From Azolla caroliniana (lineage: Eukaryota > Polypodiophyta), in NCBI GenBank assembly GCA_043228905.1, contig JBHGNT010000007.1, positions 1,674,001 to 1,738,000 on the forward strand: 64,000 nt of DNA, written 5' to 3'. Both the position numbers and the translations under genes were made by a program. The notes below the pieces were generated by a model, which saw nothing but the letters and a program-made list of their open reading frames with translations, did not search any database and was not told where the DNA came from. Shown in pieces: positions 21,856-32,474 of the stretch (its first letter is position 1; every line of letters starts with the position of its first letter).

Positions 21856-23292
21856 TCATCTCACTTCCACATATTTCCACTTTTTGCCTGTTAGTTTTAG
21901 TTTGTTCTGTTGCCCAGTATTCGAGAAGGGGGTAGCCTTGTATTCAAGATTCCAATTCACTCTTGGCCATTTACGCAGCCCTTTATTTTTTTCCTTCCCC
22001 TTCACATCCTCTTTTCTAGCATGCATGTGCCTTTTCATTTTTGCTATCCCCTTAATATAATGGGTTGTCACCAATGACTTAGCTTGCTCTTTCAAGGGGC
22101 TTATGACTTTTCCTACCTCATCCATACTTTCATGAAACATCTGGGCAATATCATCCCCTACCAAGTTGTCTTCTTGTTGTAGTTTCTCCATATCCTTAAT
22201 TGCTTCCACATTATTGCTCTCATGAGTTGCCTTCGTTCTTGCTTCCCTTTCATTAGGTTTGTTTTCATTGTCCTCTAAGGTTAAGAGCGCGTATTTGTTT
22301 CTAAGTGGGAGCCATTCTTGTCCGACCATGACTTTTTGTTTGCCTTTATAGGTGTTATATTTCCATCCATCTTCATTATTACTCATTGCATGGTTTATTT
22401 GTTGATTATTCTGTTGCATCAGGCTTGTTTTGCTTTTCCATCCTTGCTTCCCATTTCCATGCTGCATGTTCTCCTTTCCTCTAGGCCATTCTCGGGCCCT
22501 ATGCCCCATCTATCTACATGCAAAGCATTGCCCTGGGAGTCCCGCATATTCCACAGTTTGTACATGGTCAGACATTTGTTTACTGCTCAACAACATCGAT
22601 TGCGGTAAGGTCTTTACGTCCGAAACAATTAGTTTGATCCTCGGTGTTTCACTTATTCTCTCAGCAAGAGTTTTTTCTAGGCATTGCCCTCCCATACTTT
22701 TGCCAATGGTTGGGAGAAAGGATTCCCATTGCTTAGGTAAACCAGGGAAAAAGGTTGTTACCATTGTAGGATTGCCTATACAAGCATCAGCTTTACACAT
22801 GTCAAAGTCTGCATCCCAATTGAATACATAGGCTCTCACATTGTGCCAAATAAGTGGGCTGCTCTTGACAATTTTTCATATATTCGTTTCCGGCATCACT
22901 ATAACATGGTAGAACCCCTTTCCCATAAATGCAATGTCCTTCAATCTACCAAGGTCTTCTTGTAGATAGCTTTGCAGCCAGCCACACAACATTGCTCTAT
23001 TGGGTCGACCACCCACCACTTTTACCACAACGGATTCACATTTAAAACATGTTAATTCACTCTCCATAACGCATTCTTCTTCCGGGGAGAGAACAAAGGC
23101 TCCCATTGCATGCATCGAGGGACCATTTTGATTGTCCACCCCTTGTATTTCCTGTTCTGTTTCAGCATCAATGCGATTAAATAGATGTTCATGACATACT
23201 TGTGTCCCATTGATGTCCAGATAGTTTGGGGATGATGTTCGTGCATGCTCTGAAGCAACCGAGTCGTTGTTCGAAGATCCCTCAGCTGTCAT
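21856..23292 (-). pseudogene. LINE-A ORF1 (DUF4283-like, zinc knuckle)
   Basis: The RNA-binding ORF1 of a plant L1-type LINE. It starts at an ATG near 23,292 with an acidic N-terminus. A DUF4283-like region follows with 'GFYHVIVMPET', then 'VFNWDADFD' and 'FFPGLPKQWESFL'. The CCHC knuckle near 22,515 reads CFACR-stop-MGHRAREWP, so both a stop and a lost final cysteine (C to W) break it. The basic/polar C-terminus runs to about 21,856. A frameshift near 22,876 separates the first part. Two or three lesions in about 480 codons suggest moderate age. Confidence 0.8.
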
Positions 23293-23780
23293 CGCTCCTC
23301 ACAACCGGGTTGTTGTTCGATGACTTTGTTGTCATCGTTTGATGAGCCCACTACTGTCGGTGCCTCTATTCCTCTGTTCTCCCGTCGACACCTCCTGTTC
23401 AGCCTCTTGTCCACGCCTATCTCTATTTTAATATTTCTGAGGATAGTGGTTTTCTGTTTTTCCTTTTTTCCTTTTTTCTTTTTTAAATATATAAATGTTG
23501 AGTTTTTTATTTGTTATATATATATATTGGGGGGGGGGGGGGGGGGGGGGGGCACTCGGCACTCTTCGAACTGGGTGCGCGCTTATTCTTCGAACTATGG
23601 GTTTCTGTAGCCCTAACGACTCTACGCGCGGCAGGACCTACAGAGAGGGGATCTCTGTGACCCACGTTTGTAGCCCGTGCTCCTGCTCTTGCTCCGTTCC
23701 CCGGTGGGCGTGATTCAGCTCCTGCACCTGCTCCTACTCCGTTCCCCGGTGGCCTCTACTCCGCTGCTCCTCCAATTAAT
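23293..23780 (-). other. Probable LINE-A 5' leader, with a 24-base G run
   Basis: GC-rich and pyrimidine-rich sequence upstream of ORF1, with repeats of 'ctccgttccccggtgg' at about 23,692 and 23,738. An uninterrupted run of 24 G lies at 23,529-23,552. I place the LINE 5' end near 23,780, where base composition drops to AT-rich; this edge is a guess. Confidence 0.45.
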
Positions 23781-26234
23781 CATGGCAAATCCTCAATTAT
23801 ACCACAAATATGTGAAGAATTATTTTAACAAATGGTGAATTTTATAAAGTGTCTTTGGCCTTTTAGGGCTACACATTAGTATAAAGACATTGTTCATATT
23901 TCCTTCTTCGTAATGCATATCTAGCACTATATGGGATGCCATTGTTTTTTTGTAACTTAAGAGCAAGCCCAAGCACGCAACATTCATCCAACCAAGTTTG
24001 CATTTGAATTGAAGTTTGAATAATCGTGTAAAGAATTAGCTGAAGCATATGAAATCTTTATCCATGTAAGGAAACAAAGGTTTATATGCTCTCAAATTGT
24101 ACATCTTCAATTCTAACATTTTGAAAGAATATTACAGTATTTTCCTTGACTAGAAGTTAGGCACTCCTTATCTTTAATGTGCGATAGCTTAAAGTTATCG
24201 CTTATAATAGATTTTTTTGTTAACATTTCAGAAAATGAAAGCTCACAAGTTGTGAGTGCCTGAAGCTTGTAAGGGAGATGTTTTTTAGCATTGGTTTGGT
24301 ATTCATTAACATTGATCATGTTTCCACAAGAAAATGAATACTCATGAGTCATAGTGTTGGTTGTGGTTGACCAAAGAAGTTGTTGGCATGAGATTCTACT
24401 CCCATCTAGCTATTTGGTATGTGTGTAGTAATCATGGAGTATTATTTTGTCGTGTAGGTCACAATGAATCATCAAGATTTTATTCAAGGGGGGATCATAG
24501 AACTATGTGAGAAGATGGCTTGGGGAAAGAGCATGGACTATATGAAATAGATGTCAAAGAGGATGAAGTGAAAACTGAAAACTTTTATTAATTGATTATA
24601 AAGGGACTAAAGTTGTGTGTTGGATGACATGTTAACTAATGGAGAGTTTTCTTATTTGGTAAAAATAAAAGAATGTAAGCTCGCTTAACTTACACCTCTC
24701 ATATATGTATAAGGAAGGATATTTGAATTCTGGAACATTGCTTGATGGGCTATTTCCTTTTCTCTTGCTTTATTACTGATTTCCTTCTCTTGGGAGATAA
24801 TGCTTACCTTTGTTCCATGCACATACATGGTCTCCTCAAAGCCTTTTCTATATATATCACTAGTCATTATCATGATTGCCTTCTAGAGAGTTTCTAGCAT
24901 ATTCATTAGGGCATATGTCCACTATTAGGTGTACATAGTTTTTTTTTTTTTGCCAAAATCAAACTGCATATTTCCTCTAAACTTTAAATATATAAATATT
25001 TGTTTTGTGCATTTGATGATTTGAGTCTTGTGAATTTGTCTTTTCCTATTATTATTATTATTATTATATAAATACTCCCCAAATTTGGCTATATAATCTC
25101 ACTTTTCACAATTCAATAATGGCATTGGCTTGGTTCATATTATACCATAAACAAATTATATTATGGCCTTGGTACATATTAGGGCTTATAGACATTTATG
25201 GGCATATAACTCTACATGGTTGCCATTGTTTCCTGGAACAAGGAGGACTATAGGCAATAACATGGTTTCCAATAGACTTGTCATGTGACAAGCTCCTCTA
25301 TTCACAAACATTAAGCAACTCAACATAATAAAATTAACCAATTCACATGTGTGCTAGATTATCGGTATCCATAATCCATTATTGGGAAAGTTGTGTTCTG
25401 TGCAATTTATATTTGGATTGTCTAAATTACATTAACATTTAAGATGGATTAATCATAGAGTTCTAGGGTGACTTGATTTGCTAATATTAGCTGAGAATCA
25501 ATCACACACAATACACCTTACCAAAAAATTGCTTTTTTTTACGATATGTTATTGCATGACATAAATTGTCAGGTTTCTAACACAAGAAATAACATTGAGA
25601 TAAATTGAATTGTGTGCATATGTACAATTACTATTAATAAACTTATTATACTCAAGTACCCTTGGGCCCTTAGGTGTCAATAGATATTTCCATAAGGGGT
25701 TTATTCTTGGTCATATTGATGAGCAAATTTATTAATCATTGTTCCACATCACATTCCATCTAACAATATAGGGATTTATTTTTATTTTTTAAACTATCCT
25801 CCATTAGTATTAAAATTAAAGTGGCCAAAGGCAAGATACAAGATAATCCAACATTACAATGAATATTGTGTAGCCATGTTAACTGACCGCAACCAATCTT
25901 TCTAGATAAAGATAAATAAAAAAAAATTTAGCCAATCTTATTCATATTCGGCATCCAACAATAACGTTTCATCCAAACAACCCCTTTCTTTCAATCTCAG
26001 CATGCATCTCACGTCCCTTCAGAATCTCCTTGCATTTTTAGTGTCTTTGCACTTACAATACATGATCTAACAATATAGGGAATTAATTACAAAAAATAGA
26101 TTTGGTGTCATTATGGTCAAGACTCAAACTACATAACTCCAATTTGAGCACAATATAACCAAGTATTCTGCAACTAAAAAGGTCACAATTATTGACAAGG
26201 GTAAAAGTGTCAATATTCGAAATATCCTTAAGCC
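23781..26234. other. AT-rich spacer, no gene seen
   Basis: About 2.45 kb without a recognisable ORF. A short (TTA)n run lies at 25,048-25,068 and several A/T runs are present. Confidence 0.6.
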
Positions 26235-26419
26235 TAGCAATGGGCACGGTTTTGGCTCAAACCGAACTAAACCGTTAAGCCATGGCTTAACGGTTTATTG
26301 GTTCAAAGATAAATAAACCATTTGGTTTGGTTTCAAATATTATGATCCGATTTGGTTTCACGGTTTATCGGTTTCGGCTTATGTGGTTTGGTTTAAAGGT
26401 TTAAAAGTTTTGAAGGTTT

Positions 26420-27103
26420 TGTTGGGATTACGGTCCCTCCGGATGGGATGGTCAGATGTCCGGGAATCGGGAATGGAGACCCGGTTCCGGAGCCGGATGA
26501 TGAAGACCCGGTTCCGGATCCGGATGATGAAGACCCGGTTCCGGATCCGGATGATGAAGACCCCGGCTACGGAGCCGGATGATGAAGACCCCGGCTACGG
26601 AGCCGGATGACGAATGTACCCGGAGAGAGAGATCCGGATGCGGGGACATACTTATGATTATGTTTGCCAAGGGCCCTTGAGGCTATATTTGTAAATAGCC
26701 CGAAAGTCATATGTGTATAAATATGACTTAGGGCAAACAGTTTTGATGTTGTTGCTGTAAGTTGTTGCTTATGGTATATTGCCACTCTTATGTGTGTGCA
26801 AGAGAGTGAAGAGAGCAGCCGAGAGAGAGAGAGAGAGACGAAGAGGTCGTTGCCTCTGTGTATTACCGCCGCCTGTGGCGAAGACAGTGAGCTCAAGGTT
26901 GTTGCCTTGGAGCTTCACCATTGTACATCTCTGTTCATAGTGATAGTTGGAGTTTGAGGACTCCCGTGGTTTTTCCCATTTTAGGGTTTTCCACGTAAAA
27001 CATCCTGTGCACTCTTCTCTCTATTGCCTTCGTGCATTGTGTATTTCCTGTTTTCTGTGAGTTGATCCTATTCCGCGGTAATGGTCGAGCACTGTGTTCA
27101 ACA
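26420..27103 (+). repeat. Copia-1 5' LTR
   Basis: 684 bp. Five 27-28 bp minisatellite units lie in U3 (26,478-26,613), each built on 'gacccggttccgga.ccggatgatgaa'. A TATA-like 'tgtataaatatga' is near 26,713. The downstream block with 'ggactcccgtgg', 'ggttttccacgtaaaa' is the conserved R/U5 block also seen in the other Copia-like LTRs here. Confidence 0.93.
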
Positions 27104-27106
27104 AAC

Positions 27107-27118
27107 TGGTATCAGAGC
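27107..27118 (+). promoter_or_regulatory. Copia-1 primer-binding site (tRNA-iMet)
   Basis: TGGTATCAGAGC, three bases after the LTR, is complementary to the 3' end of plant initiator tRNA-Met, the usual Copia primer. Confidence 0.9.
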
Positions 27119-27134
27119 GACGGTAACACAGAAA

Positions 27135-30100
27135 ATGGAAGGCGGCGGTAGTGGGCCTCCGGGCATGATGGTGTTGAACTCACAGAACTACGCCGACTGG
27201 AAGATAAAGATGGAAGACCTTCTCATCGTCCGAGACCTGTACGAACCGATCGACAATGCCAAGATACCCAAGGGGGTAATAGAGTCGGAGTGGAAGCTCC
27301 TGAACCGGAAAGCCGTAGCGACGATCCGGCAATATGTCGATGTAAGTGTCCTGCAACATGTGGCGAACGATACGAACGCCTATGAGATGTGGCAGAAGCT
27401 GTCCGGACTGTATGAGAGGAAGAATGCTCTGACCCGGACCTCCCTGATGAGGAAGATAGTGAATCTTAAGTACCGGGACGGTGAGAGCATGGTCGAACAC
27501 GTCAGCACGTTCATGGGATTCGTGAACCAGCTTGCGGCGATCAAGTTCCCGTTGGATGACGCAATGCAAGCCATCATGCTGATGTGTACCCTTCCGGAGA
27601 GCTGGGAGAACTTGGTAGTTACTCTCAGCACCTCCTGTAAGGAAGAGAACTTGTCTTTACTAACGGTAAAGACAAGTATTCTAAATGAAGAAGCGCGTCG
27701 GAAAGATAAAGAACCAGCCTCCGACTCGAAGGCGCTGCTTACCGAATCGGAACGGGGAAGACAACGGAACCGGAGTCCGCAAAGACGGGAGAAGTCGGGG
27801 ACACGGTCGCAGTCGAGGGGAAGACCTACATGCTTCTACTGTGGGAAGCCGGGGCACTTCCAGAAGAACTGTCGGCATTTCCGGAAAGACAACGGAACCG
27901 ACGGTACCGATTCGAAGAAGTCACCGGAGCGAAACGGTGCATACCGGGGAGCCACGGACCGCAGAGGTCCGGATCGGCGAGGGCAGGACCGGAAAGGAAC
28001 GACGGCACTCGCGGCAAGTGAAGAAGAGATAATGCTCATTACCGAAGAGAGGGAGCTGAACCTTGCCGGTGAAGAGATGACCTGGGTGGTCGATTCCGGA
28101 GCGTCGTTCCACCTGACCCCGGAGAAGAAATACTTCTCATCCTATACAGCCGGTGAGCACGGCTGTGTCCGGATGGGAAATGAAGGTACATGCCGGATTG
28201 CCGGCATAGGAGACGTGTGGCTGATGACATCAACCGGATGCAAAATGTTGCTGAAGGATGTCCGACACGTTCCGGAGGTTCGATTGAACCTGATTTCGGC
28301 CGGGAGGCTAGACGATGAAGGCTACACCGGTAGCATCCGGAACGGCGTAATGAAATTCAGCAAGGGGAGTCTGATAGTGGCTCGGGCCCGGAAAGTCAAC
28401 ACACTGTACCTTATGAATGCCTGGTTGTGTCCGGAGGAGTTGAACGTGGCAGCCGACACTGCCGGTGAGCTGTGGCACAAGAGACTGTGCCACATGAGTG
28501 AGAAGGGGATGAAGAGGCTTGCAGAAGACAACCTTATTCCAGTGAAGCATGTGCACCTGGAGAAGTGCACCGATTGCCTGGCCGGTAAGCAGAACCGAAC
28601 CTCCTTCCACTCAAGGCCATCGACGAGACGTAGCGCACCATTGGAGTTGGTGCACACTGACGTGTGTCAAGTAGAAACGAAGTCACATGGCGGAGCCCAG
28701 TACTTCGTGACATTCATTGATGACCACAGCCGAAAGCTGTGGACGGCACCGTTGAAGACAAAGGACCAAGTATTGTCCGTCGTCAGAGAACTCCACGCGA
28801 GAGTGGAAAGAGAATTCGGCAAGAAGCTGAAAGCACTACGAGCGGATAACGGAGGAGAATACCGAGGGCAATTTGAGGAGTATTGCCGTTCGATGGGAAT
28901 CTGGCTCGAGTTTACTGTGCCGAAGACGCCGGAACTGAACGGGCTGGCCGAGAGGATGAACCGGACCATAATGGAGAGGGTCCGGAGTATGCTGGCGCAT
29001 GCGAAATTACCCAAAGGGTTTTGGGCTGAGGCAATGTCGACGGCGACATACGTGATAAACAGATCACCCTCAGTACCTTTGGACGGAGACACGCCGCAGA
29101 GAGTGTGGACCGGTAGGGAAGTATCCTACCGGCATCTGAAGGTGTTCGGGTGTCTCGCATATGTGCATGTGGCAAAGGACCGGAGAGGAAAGCTAGATCC
29201 AAAGACCCGGCCATGCATATTCCTCGGTTACGACGACGACGAGTTCGGCTACCGAGTATGGGACCCAGTCGACAAGAAGATTTTCAGGAGTCGAGATATC
29301 ATCTTCATGGAGGACAAGACACTCGCCGACTGGGAGTCGGAGAAGAAGATGAAGAGCTCCAAGTCGACCGGTGAGAATCAACTGTACGAAGAGCAGTCCC
29401 GACCGGCAAGGGACCGGTTAACACTCGAGGATCCGGCCGAAGACGGTGAAGAAATAGAACCGGCCGAGGAAGATGAAACTGATACCGGAACCGGCCCCGA
29501 TCCCGAAATGGATTCGGATGAAGAGGAAACGGAGGAGCCGGCTACCGAAACTCCGGAACGGAGATATCCTCTAAGAGAGAGAAGGGCCCCCCGGAGATTT
29601 CCGGAACCAGAGCACGTGCTGCTAACCGACGAGGGGGAGCCGGAGAGTTTTGAAGAAGCAAAGCTTGACACCCATAGCCGCAGGTGGTTAAGTGCCATGC
29701 AGGAGGAGATGGACTCCCTGCATGAGAACCACACATATGAACTTGTGGAGTTGCCGAAAGGAAAGCGGGCACTTCGAAACAAGTGGGTGTTCAAGCTGAA
29801 ACCGGGAGATGCCGGAAAAACCCCGAGATACAAAGCCAGGATCGTGGTGAAGGGGTTCCAGCAGAAGAAGGGCGTCGACTTTGACGAGATATTTGCCCCG
29901 GTAGTGAAGATGACCTCCATCCGGACGGTGCTGAGCATAGCGGCAAGCATGGACCTCGAGGTAGAACAAATGGACGTGAAGACGGCATTCCTTCACGGTG
30001 ACCTCGAAGAAGAGATCTACATGCAGCAACCGGAAGGATTTGAGAAGAAAGGGAAGGAGCACCTGGTATGCCGGTTGAAGAAGAGCCTTTACGGACTGAA

Positions 30101-31208
30101 GCAGGCTCCCCGGCAATGGTACCGGAAGTTCGACTCTTTCATGACCGACGAAGGGTACCACAAAACGCAGTCCGATCACTGCGTGTTTGTGAAGAAGTTA
30201 GAAGGAGGAGACTTTCTAATACTCCTCCTGTACGTGGACGACATGTTGATCGTCGGACGGAACCAGGTCAAGATACGGATGCTGAAGAAGGCTCTTCACC
30301 GAACCTTCTCAATGAAGGACTTGGGTCCGGCGAGGCAAATATTAGGGATGCACATCATCCGGGACCGGAGGAAGAAGCAGTTGTGGCTGTCACAGGAGAA
30401 GTATGTGACAAAGGTGCTTCAACGGTTCAACATGTCGGAAGCAAGACCGGTCGGATCAACCCTCCCGGCAAACTGCAAGTTGTCCAGCAAGCAAAGCCCC
30501 AAGACAAAGGCTGAGAAGGAGAACATGATGAAAGTACCATATGCCTCAGCCGTCGGAAGCTTGATGTACGCAATGGTGTGTACAAGACCGGACATAGGAT
30601 ATGCAGTCGGAGTGGTGAGCCGGTATATGAGTAATCCCGGCAAGGAGCACTGGAACGCGGTCAAATGGATACTCCGATACTTAAAGGGCACTTCGAACAT
30701 GTGCCTCCGATTCGGCTCCGGTAAGCCCGAACTCGATGGATTTACCGATTCGGACATGTCGGCTGACGCGGATACCAGCCGGTCTACATCTGGGTATGTA
30801 ATGACATATGCAGGGGGAGCCGTTTCGTGGCAGTCGAGGCTGCAGAAGACGGTTGCTTTGTCAACCACGGAGGCGGAGTACATGGCGGCTGTTGAAGCCG
30901 GCAAGGAAATGATATGGATGAAGGACTTCATTAGAGAGCTCGGTATCCGGCAGGAGGAGTACCGACTCTACTGCGACAGTCAGAGTGCCATCCACCTTGC
31001 GAAGAACGCGGCCTATCACTCCCGGACGAAGCACATCCAGCGAAGATATCACTGGATCCGGGAAAGGATAGAAGACCAGGAGTTCGTGCTGACGAAGATC
31101 CACACGGACGAGAACGGGTCAGACATGCTGACCAAAGTGCTCACACCCGACAAGCTGGAAGCGTGCCGGAAGAGGGTCGGACTGGAAAGACATCCCATGC
31201 CGAAGTGA
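27135..31208 (+). CDS. Copia-1 Gag-Pol polyprotein
   Basis: One open frame of 1,357 residues. An ATG at 27,081 is also in frame, but it lies in the LTR and its frame crosses the PBS, so I take the ATG at 27,135. Order: gag domain, CCHC knuckle 'CFYCGKPGHFQKNC' (233-246), and protease 'VVDSGAS' (D near 320). The integrase has an H..H / C..C finger (from 448) and catalytic D 509, D 571 ('ADNGGEY') and E 606 ('NGLAERMN'). RT has 'YVDD' at 1,033-1,036, and RNase H has 'TDSDMSADAD' near 1,204, 'STTEAEY' and 'YCDSQSA'. This PR-IN-RT-RH order defines Ty1/Copia. All catalytic residues are present, so it could be autonomous. Frequent CGG/CCGG codons make it GC-rich. Confidence 0.95.
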   Translation: MEGGGSGPPGMMVLNSQNYADWKIKMEDLLIVRDLYEPIDNAKIPKGVIESEWKLLNRKAVATIRQYVDVSVLQHVANDTNAYEMWQKLSGLYERKNALTRTSLMRKIVNLKYRDGESMVEHVSTFMGFVNQLAAIKFPLDDAMQAIMLMCTLPESWENLVVTLSTSCKEENLSLLTVKTSILNEEARRKDKEPASDSKALLTESERGRQRNRSPQRREKSGTRSQSRGRPTCFYCGKPGHFQKNCRHFRKDNGTDGTDSKKSPERNGAYRGATDRRGPDRRGQDRKGTTALAASEEEIMLITEERELNLAGEEMTWVVDSGASFHLTPEKKYFSSYTAGEHGCVRMGNEGTCRIAGIGDVWLMTSTGCKMLLKDVRHVPEVRLNLISAGRLDDEGYTGSIRNGVMKFSKGSLIVARARKVNTLYLMNAWLCPEELNVAADTAGELWHKRLCHMSEKGMKRLAEDNLIPVKHVHLEKCTDCLAGKQNRTSFHSRPSTRRSAPLELVHTDVCQVETKSHGGAQYFVTFIDDHSRKLWTAPLKTKDQVLSVVRELHARVEREFGKKLKALRADNGGEYRGQFEEYCRSMGIWLEFTVPKTPELNGLAERMNRTIMERVRSMLAHAKLPKGFWAEAMSTATYVINRSPSVPLDGDTPQRVWTGREVSYRHLKVFGCLAYVHVAKDRRGKLDPKTRPCIFLGYDDDEFGYRVWDPVDKKIFRSRDIIFMEDKTLADWESEKKMKSSKSTGENQLYEEQSRPARDRLTLEDPAEDGEEIEPAEEDETDTGTGPDPEMDSDEEETEEPATETPERRYPLRERRAPRRFPEPEHVLLTDEGEPESFEEAKLDTHSRRWLSAMQEEMDSLHENHTYELVELPKGKRALRNKWVFKLKPGDAGKTPRYKARIVVKGFQQKKGVDFDEIFAPVVKMTSIRTVLSIAASMDLEVEQMDVKTAFLHGDLEEEIYMQQPEGFEKKGKEHLVCRLKKSLYGLKQAPRQWYRKFDSFMTDEGYHKTQSDHCVFVKKLEGGDFLILLLYVDDMLIVGRNQVKIRMLKKALHRTFSMKDLGPARQILGMHIIRDRRKKQLWLSQEKYVTKVLQRFNMSEARPVGSTLPANCKLSSKQSPKTKAEKENMMKVPYASAVGSLMYAMVCTRPDIGYAVGVVSRYMSNPGKEHWNAVKWILRYLKGTSNMCLRFGSGKPELDGFTDSDMSADADTSRSTSGYVMTYAGGAVSWQSRLQKTVALSTTEAEYMAAVEAGKEMIWMKDFIRELGIRQEEYRLYCDSQSAIHLAKNAAYHSRTKHIQRRYHWIRERIEDQEFVLTKIHTDENGSDMLTKVLTPDKLEACRKRVGLERHPMPK

Positions 31209-31218
31209 AGGGGGAGTT
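31208..31218 (+). promoter_or_regulatory. Copia-1 polypurine tract
   Basis: AAGGGGGAG directly upstream of the 3' LTR and directly after the stop codon; it primes plus-strand synthesis in Copia elements. Confidence 0.8.
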
Positions 31219-31894
31219 TGTTGGGATTACGGTCCCTCCGGATGGGATGGTCAGATGTCCGGGAATCGGGAATGGAGACCCGGTTCCGGAGCCGGATGAT
31301 GAAGACCCGGTTCCGGATCCGGATGATGAAGACCCGGTTCCGGATCCGGATGATGAAGACCCCGGCTACGGAGCCGGATGATGAAGACCCCGGCTACGGA
31401 GCCGGATGACGAATGTACCCGGAGAGAGAGATCCGGACATACTTATGATTATGTTTGCCAAGGGCCCTTGAGGCTATATTTGTAAATAGCCCGAAAGTCA
31501 TATGTGTATAAATATGACTTAGGGCAAACAGTTTTGATGTTGTTGCTGTAAGTTGTTGCTTATGGTGTATTGCCACTCTTATGTGTGTGCAAGAGAGTGA
31601 AGAGAGCAGCCGAGAGAGAGAGAGAGAGACGAAGAGGTCGTTGCCTCTGTGTATTACCGCCGCCTGTGGCGAAGACAGTGAGCTCAAGGTTGTTGCCTTG
31701 GAGCTTCACCATTGTACATCTCTGTTCATAGTGATAGTTGGAGTTTGAGGACTCCCGTGGTTTTTCCCATTTTAGGGTTTTCCACGTAAAACATCCTGTG
31801 CACTCTTCTCTCTATTGCCTTCGTGCATTGTGTATTTCCTGTTTTCTGTGAGTTGATCCTATTCCGCGGTAGTGGTCGAGCACTGTGTTCAACA
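31219..31894 (+). repeat. Copia-1 3' LTR
   Basis: 676 bp; it carries the same five minisatellite units (31,277-31,412). It lacks 8 bp found in the 5' copy near 'gatccgga' and has G for A in 'tatggt.tattgcc' and 'gcggta.tgg'. Confidence 0.93.
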
Positions 31895-32235
31895 GGTTTA
31901 AAGGTTTATAGGTTTATCGGTTTATCGGTTTAAAGGTTTGGTTTGGTTTTGATTTATGATAAACTGATTTGATTTGGTTCTAAAAATTTTATAAACGGTT
32001 TGGCTTACACGGTTCGGCTCTAAACAGTTCGGTTTAAATGGTTTCATAAAAGTTAAACAGATTGGTTTGGCTTTTAATATAAATAAATGGTTTGGTTTGG
32101 TTTGGTTTCAAGGCCAAGAAACCGAACCGAACCGCGCCCATTGCTACAAGTTAAGCCATATCTCATGAATAATAGTGAAGCTAGGAGCATATATTGTCAT
32201 TATGAGAATCTAGGAATCTATACCTCCATTCATAA

Positions 32236-32470
32236 TAGCAATGGGTCCGGTTTCGGGTCAAACCGAACTGAACCGTAAAACTGTGGCTTATTGGTTTATT
32301 GGTTCAAAGATAAATAAACAATTTGGTTTGGTTTCAAATGTTATGGTTCGGTTCGATTTTGAATTTCATGGATAGCGGTTTATCGGTTTATCGGGTTCGG
32401 TTTGGTTTTAAATTTCATGGTTTAACGGTTTTAGTTTCTGTGGTTCGGTTTAAAGGTTTATAAGTTTATA
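32236..32470 (+). mobile_element. Second hAT-like element fragment, left end only
   Basis: It starts TAGCAATGGGTCCGG and runs parallel to the left part of the 26,235 element ('aaaccgaact.aaccgt', 'ggcttattggtttattggttcaaagataaataaac', 'tttggtttggtttcaaat'). Its right end is not found; a MULE-like element begins at 32,475. Confidence 0.65.
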
Positions 32471-32474
32471 GATT

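Larger units (their letters stand above)
26420..31894 (+). mobile_element. Copia-1, intact Ty1/Copia retrotransposon
   Basis: A complete element of 5,475 bp with LTRs 26,420-27,103 (684 bp) and 31,219-31,894 (676 bp), both TGTTGGG...TTCAACA. The LTRs differ by one 8-bp indel and at least two single bases. The target duplication GGTTT is at 26,415-26,419 and 31,895-31,899. The PBS is at 27,107, the polypurine tract just before the 3' LTR. One uninterrupted gag-pol frame fills the interior. It is much more GC-rich than its flanks. Intact coding and nearly identical LTRs suggest a recent insertion. Confidence 0.95.
26235..32150. mobile_element. hAT-like short inverted-repeat element, split by Copia-1
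   Basis: Outside Copia-1 (26,235-26,419 plus 31,900-32,150, about 436 bp) the ends are inverted copies: TAGCAATGGGCACGG at the left and the complement of TAGCAATGGGCGCGG at the right. TTAAGCC is repeated outside both ends (26,228-26,234 and 32,151-32,157), a likely 7-8 bp target duplication. The body is made of GGTTT/CGGTTTAT-type short repeats and is non-coding. Size, ends and target duplication suit a non-autonomous hAT-like element; the superfamily call is inference. Confidence 0.7.

Noticed and set aside
27081-27134. The first in-frame ATG of the Copia-1 frame as the protein start
   Set aside because: It lies in the LTR and the frame then crosses the primer-binding site; the ATG at 27,135 is more likely.
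29378-30179. Long minus-strand ORFs (up to 190 codons) inside Copia-1
   Set aside because: Antisense shadows of the GC-rich Gag-Pol frame; no recognisable domain.
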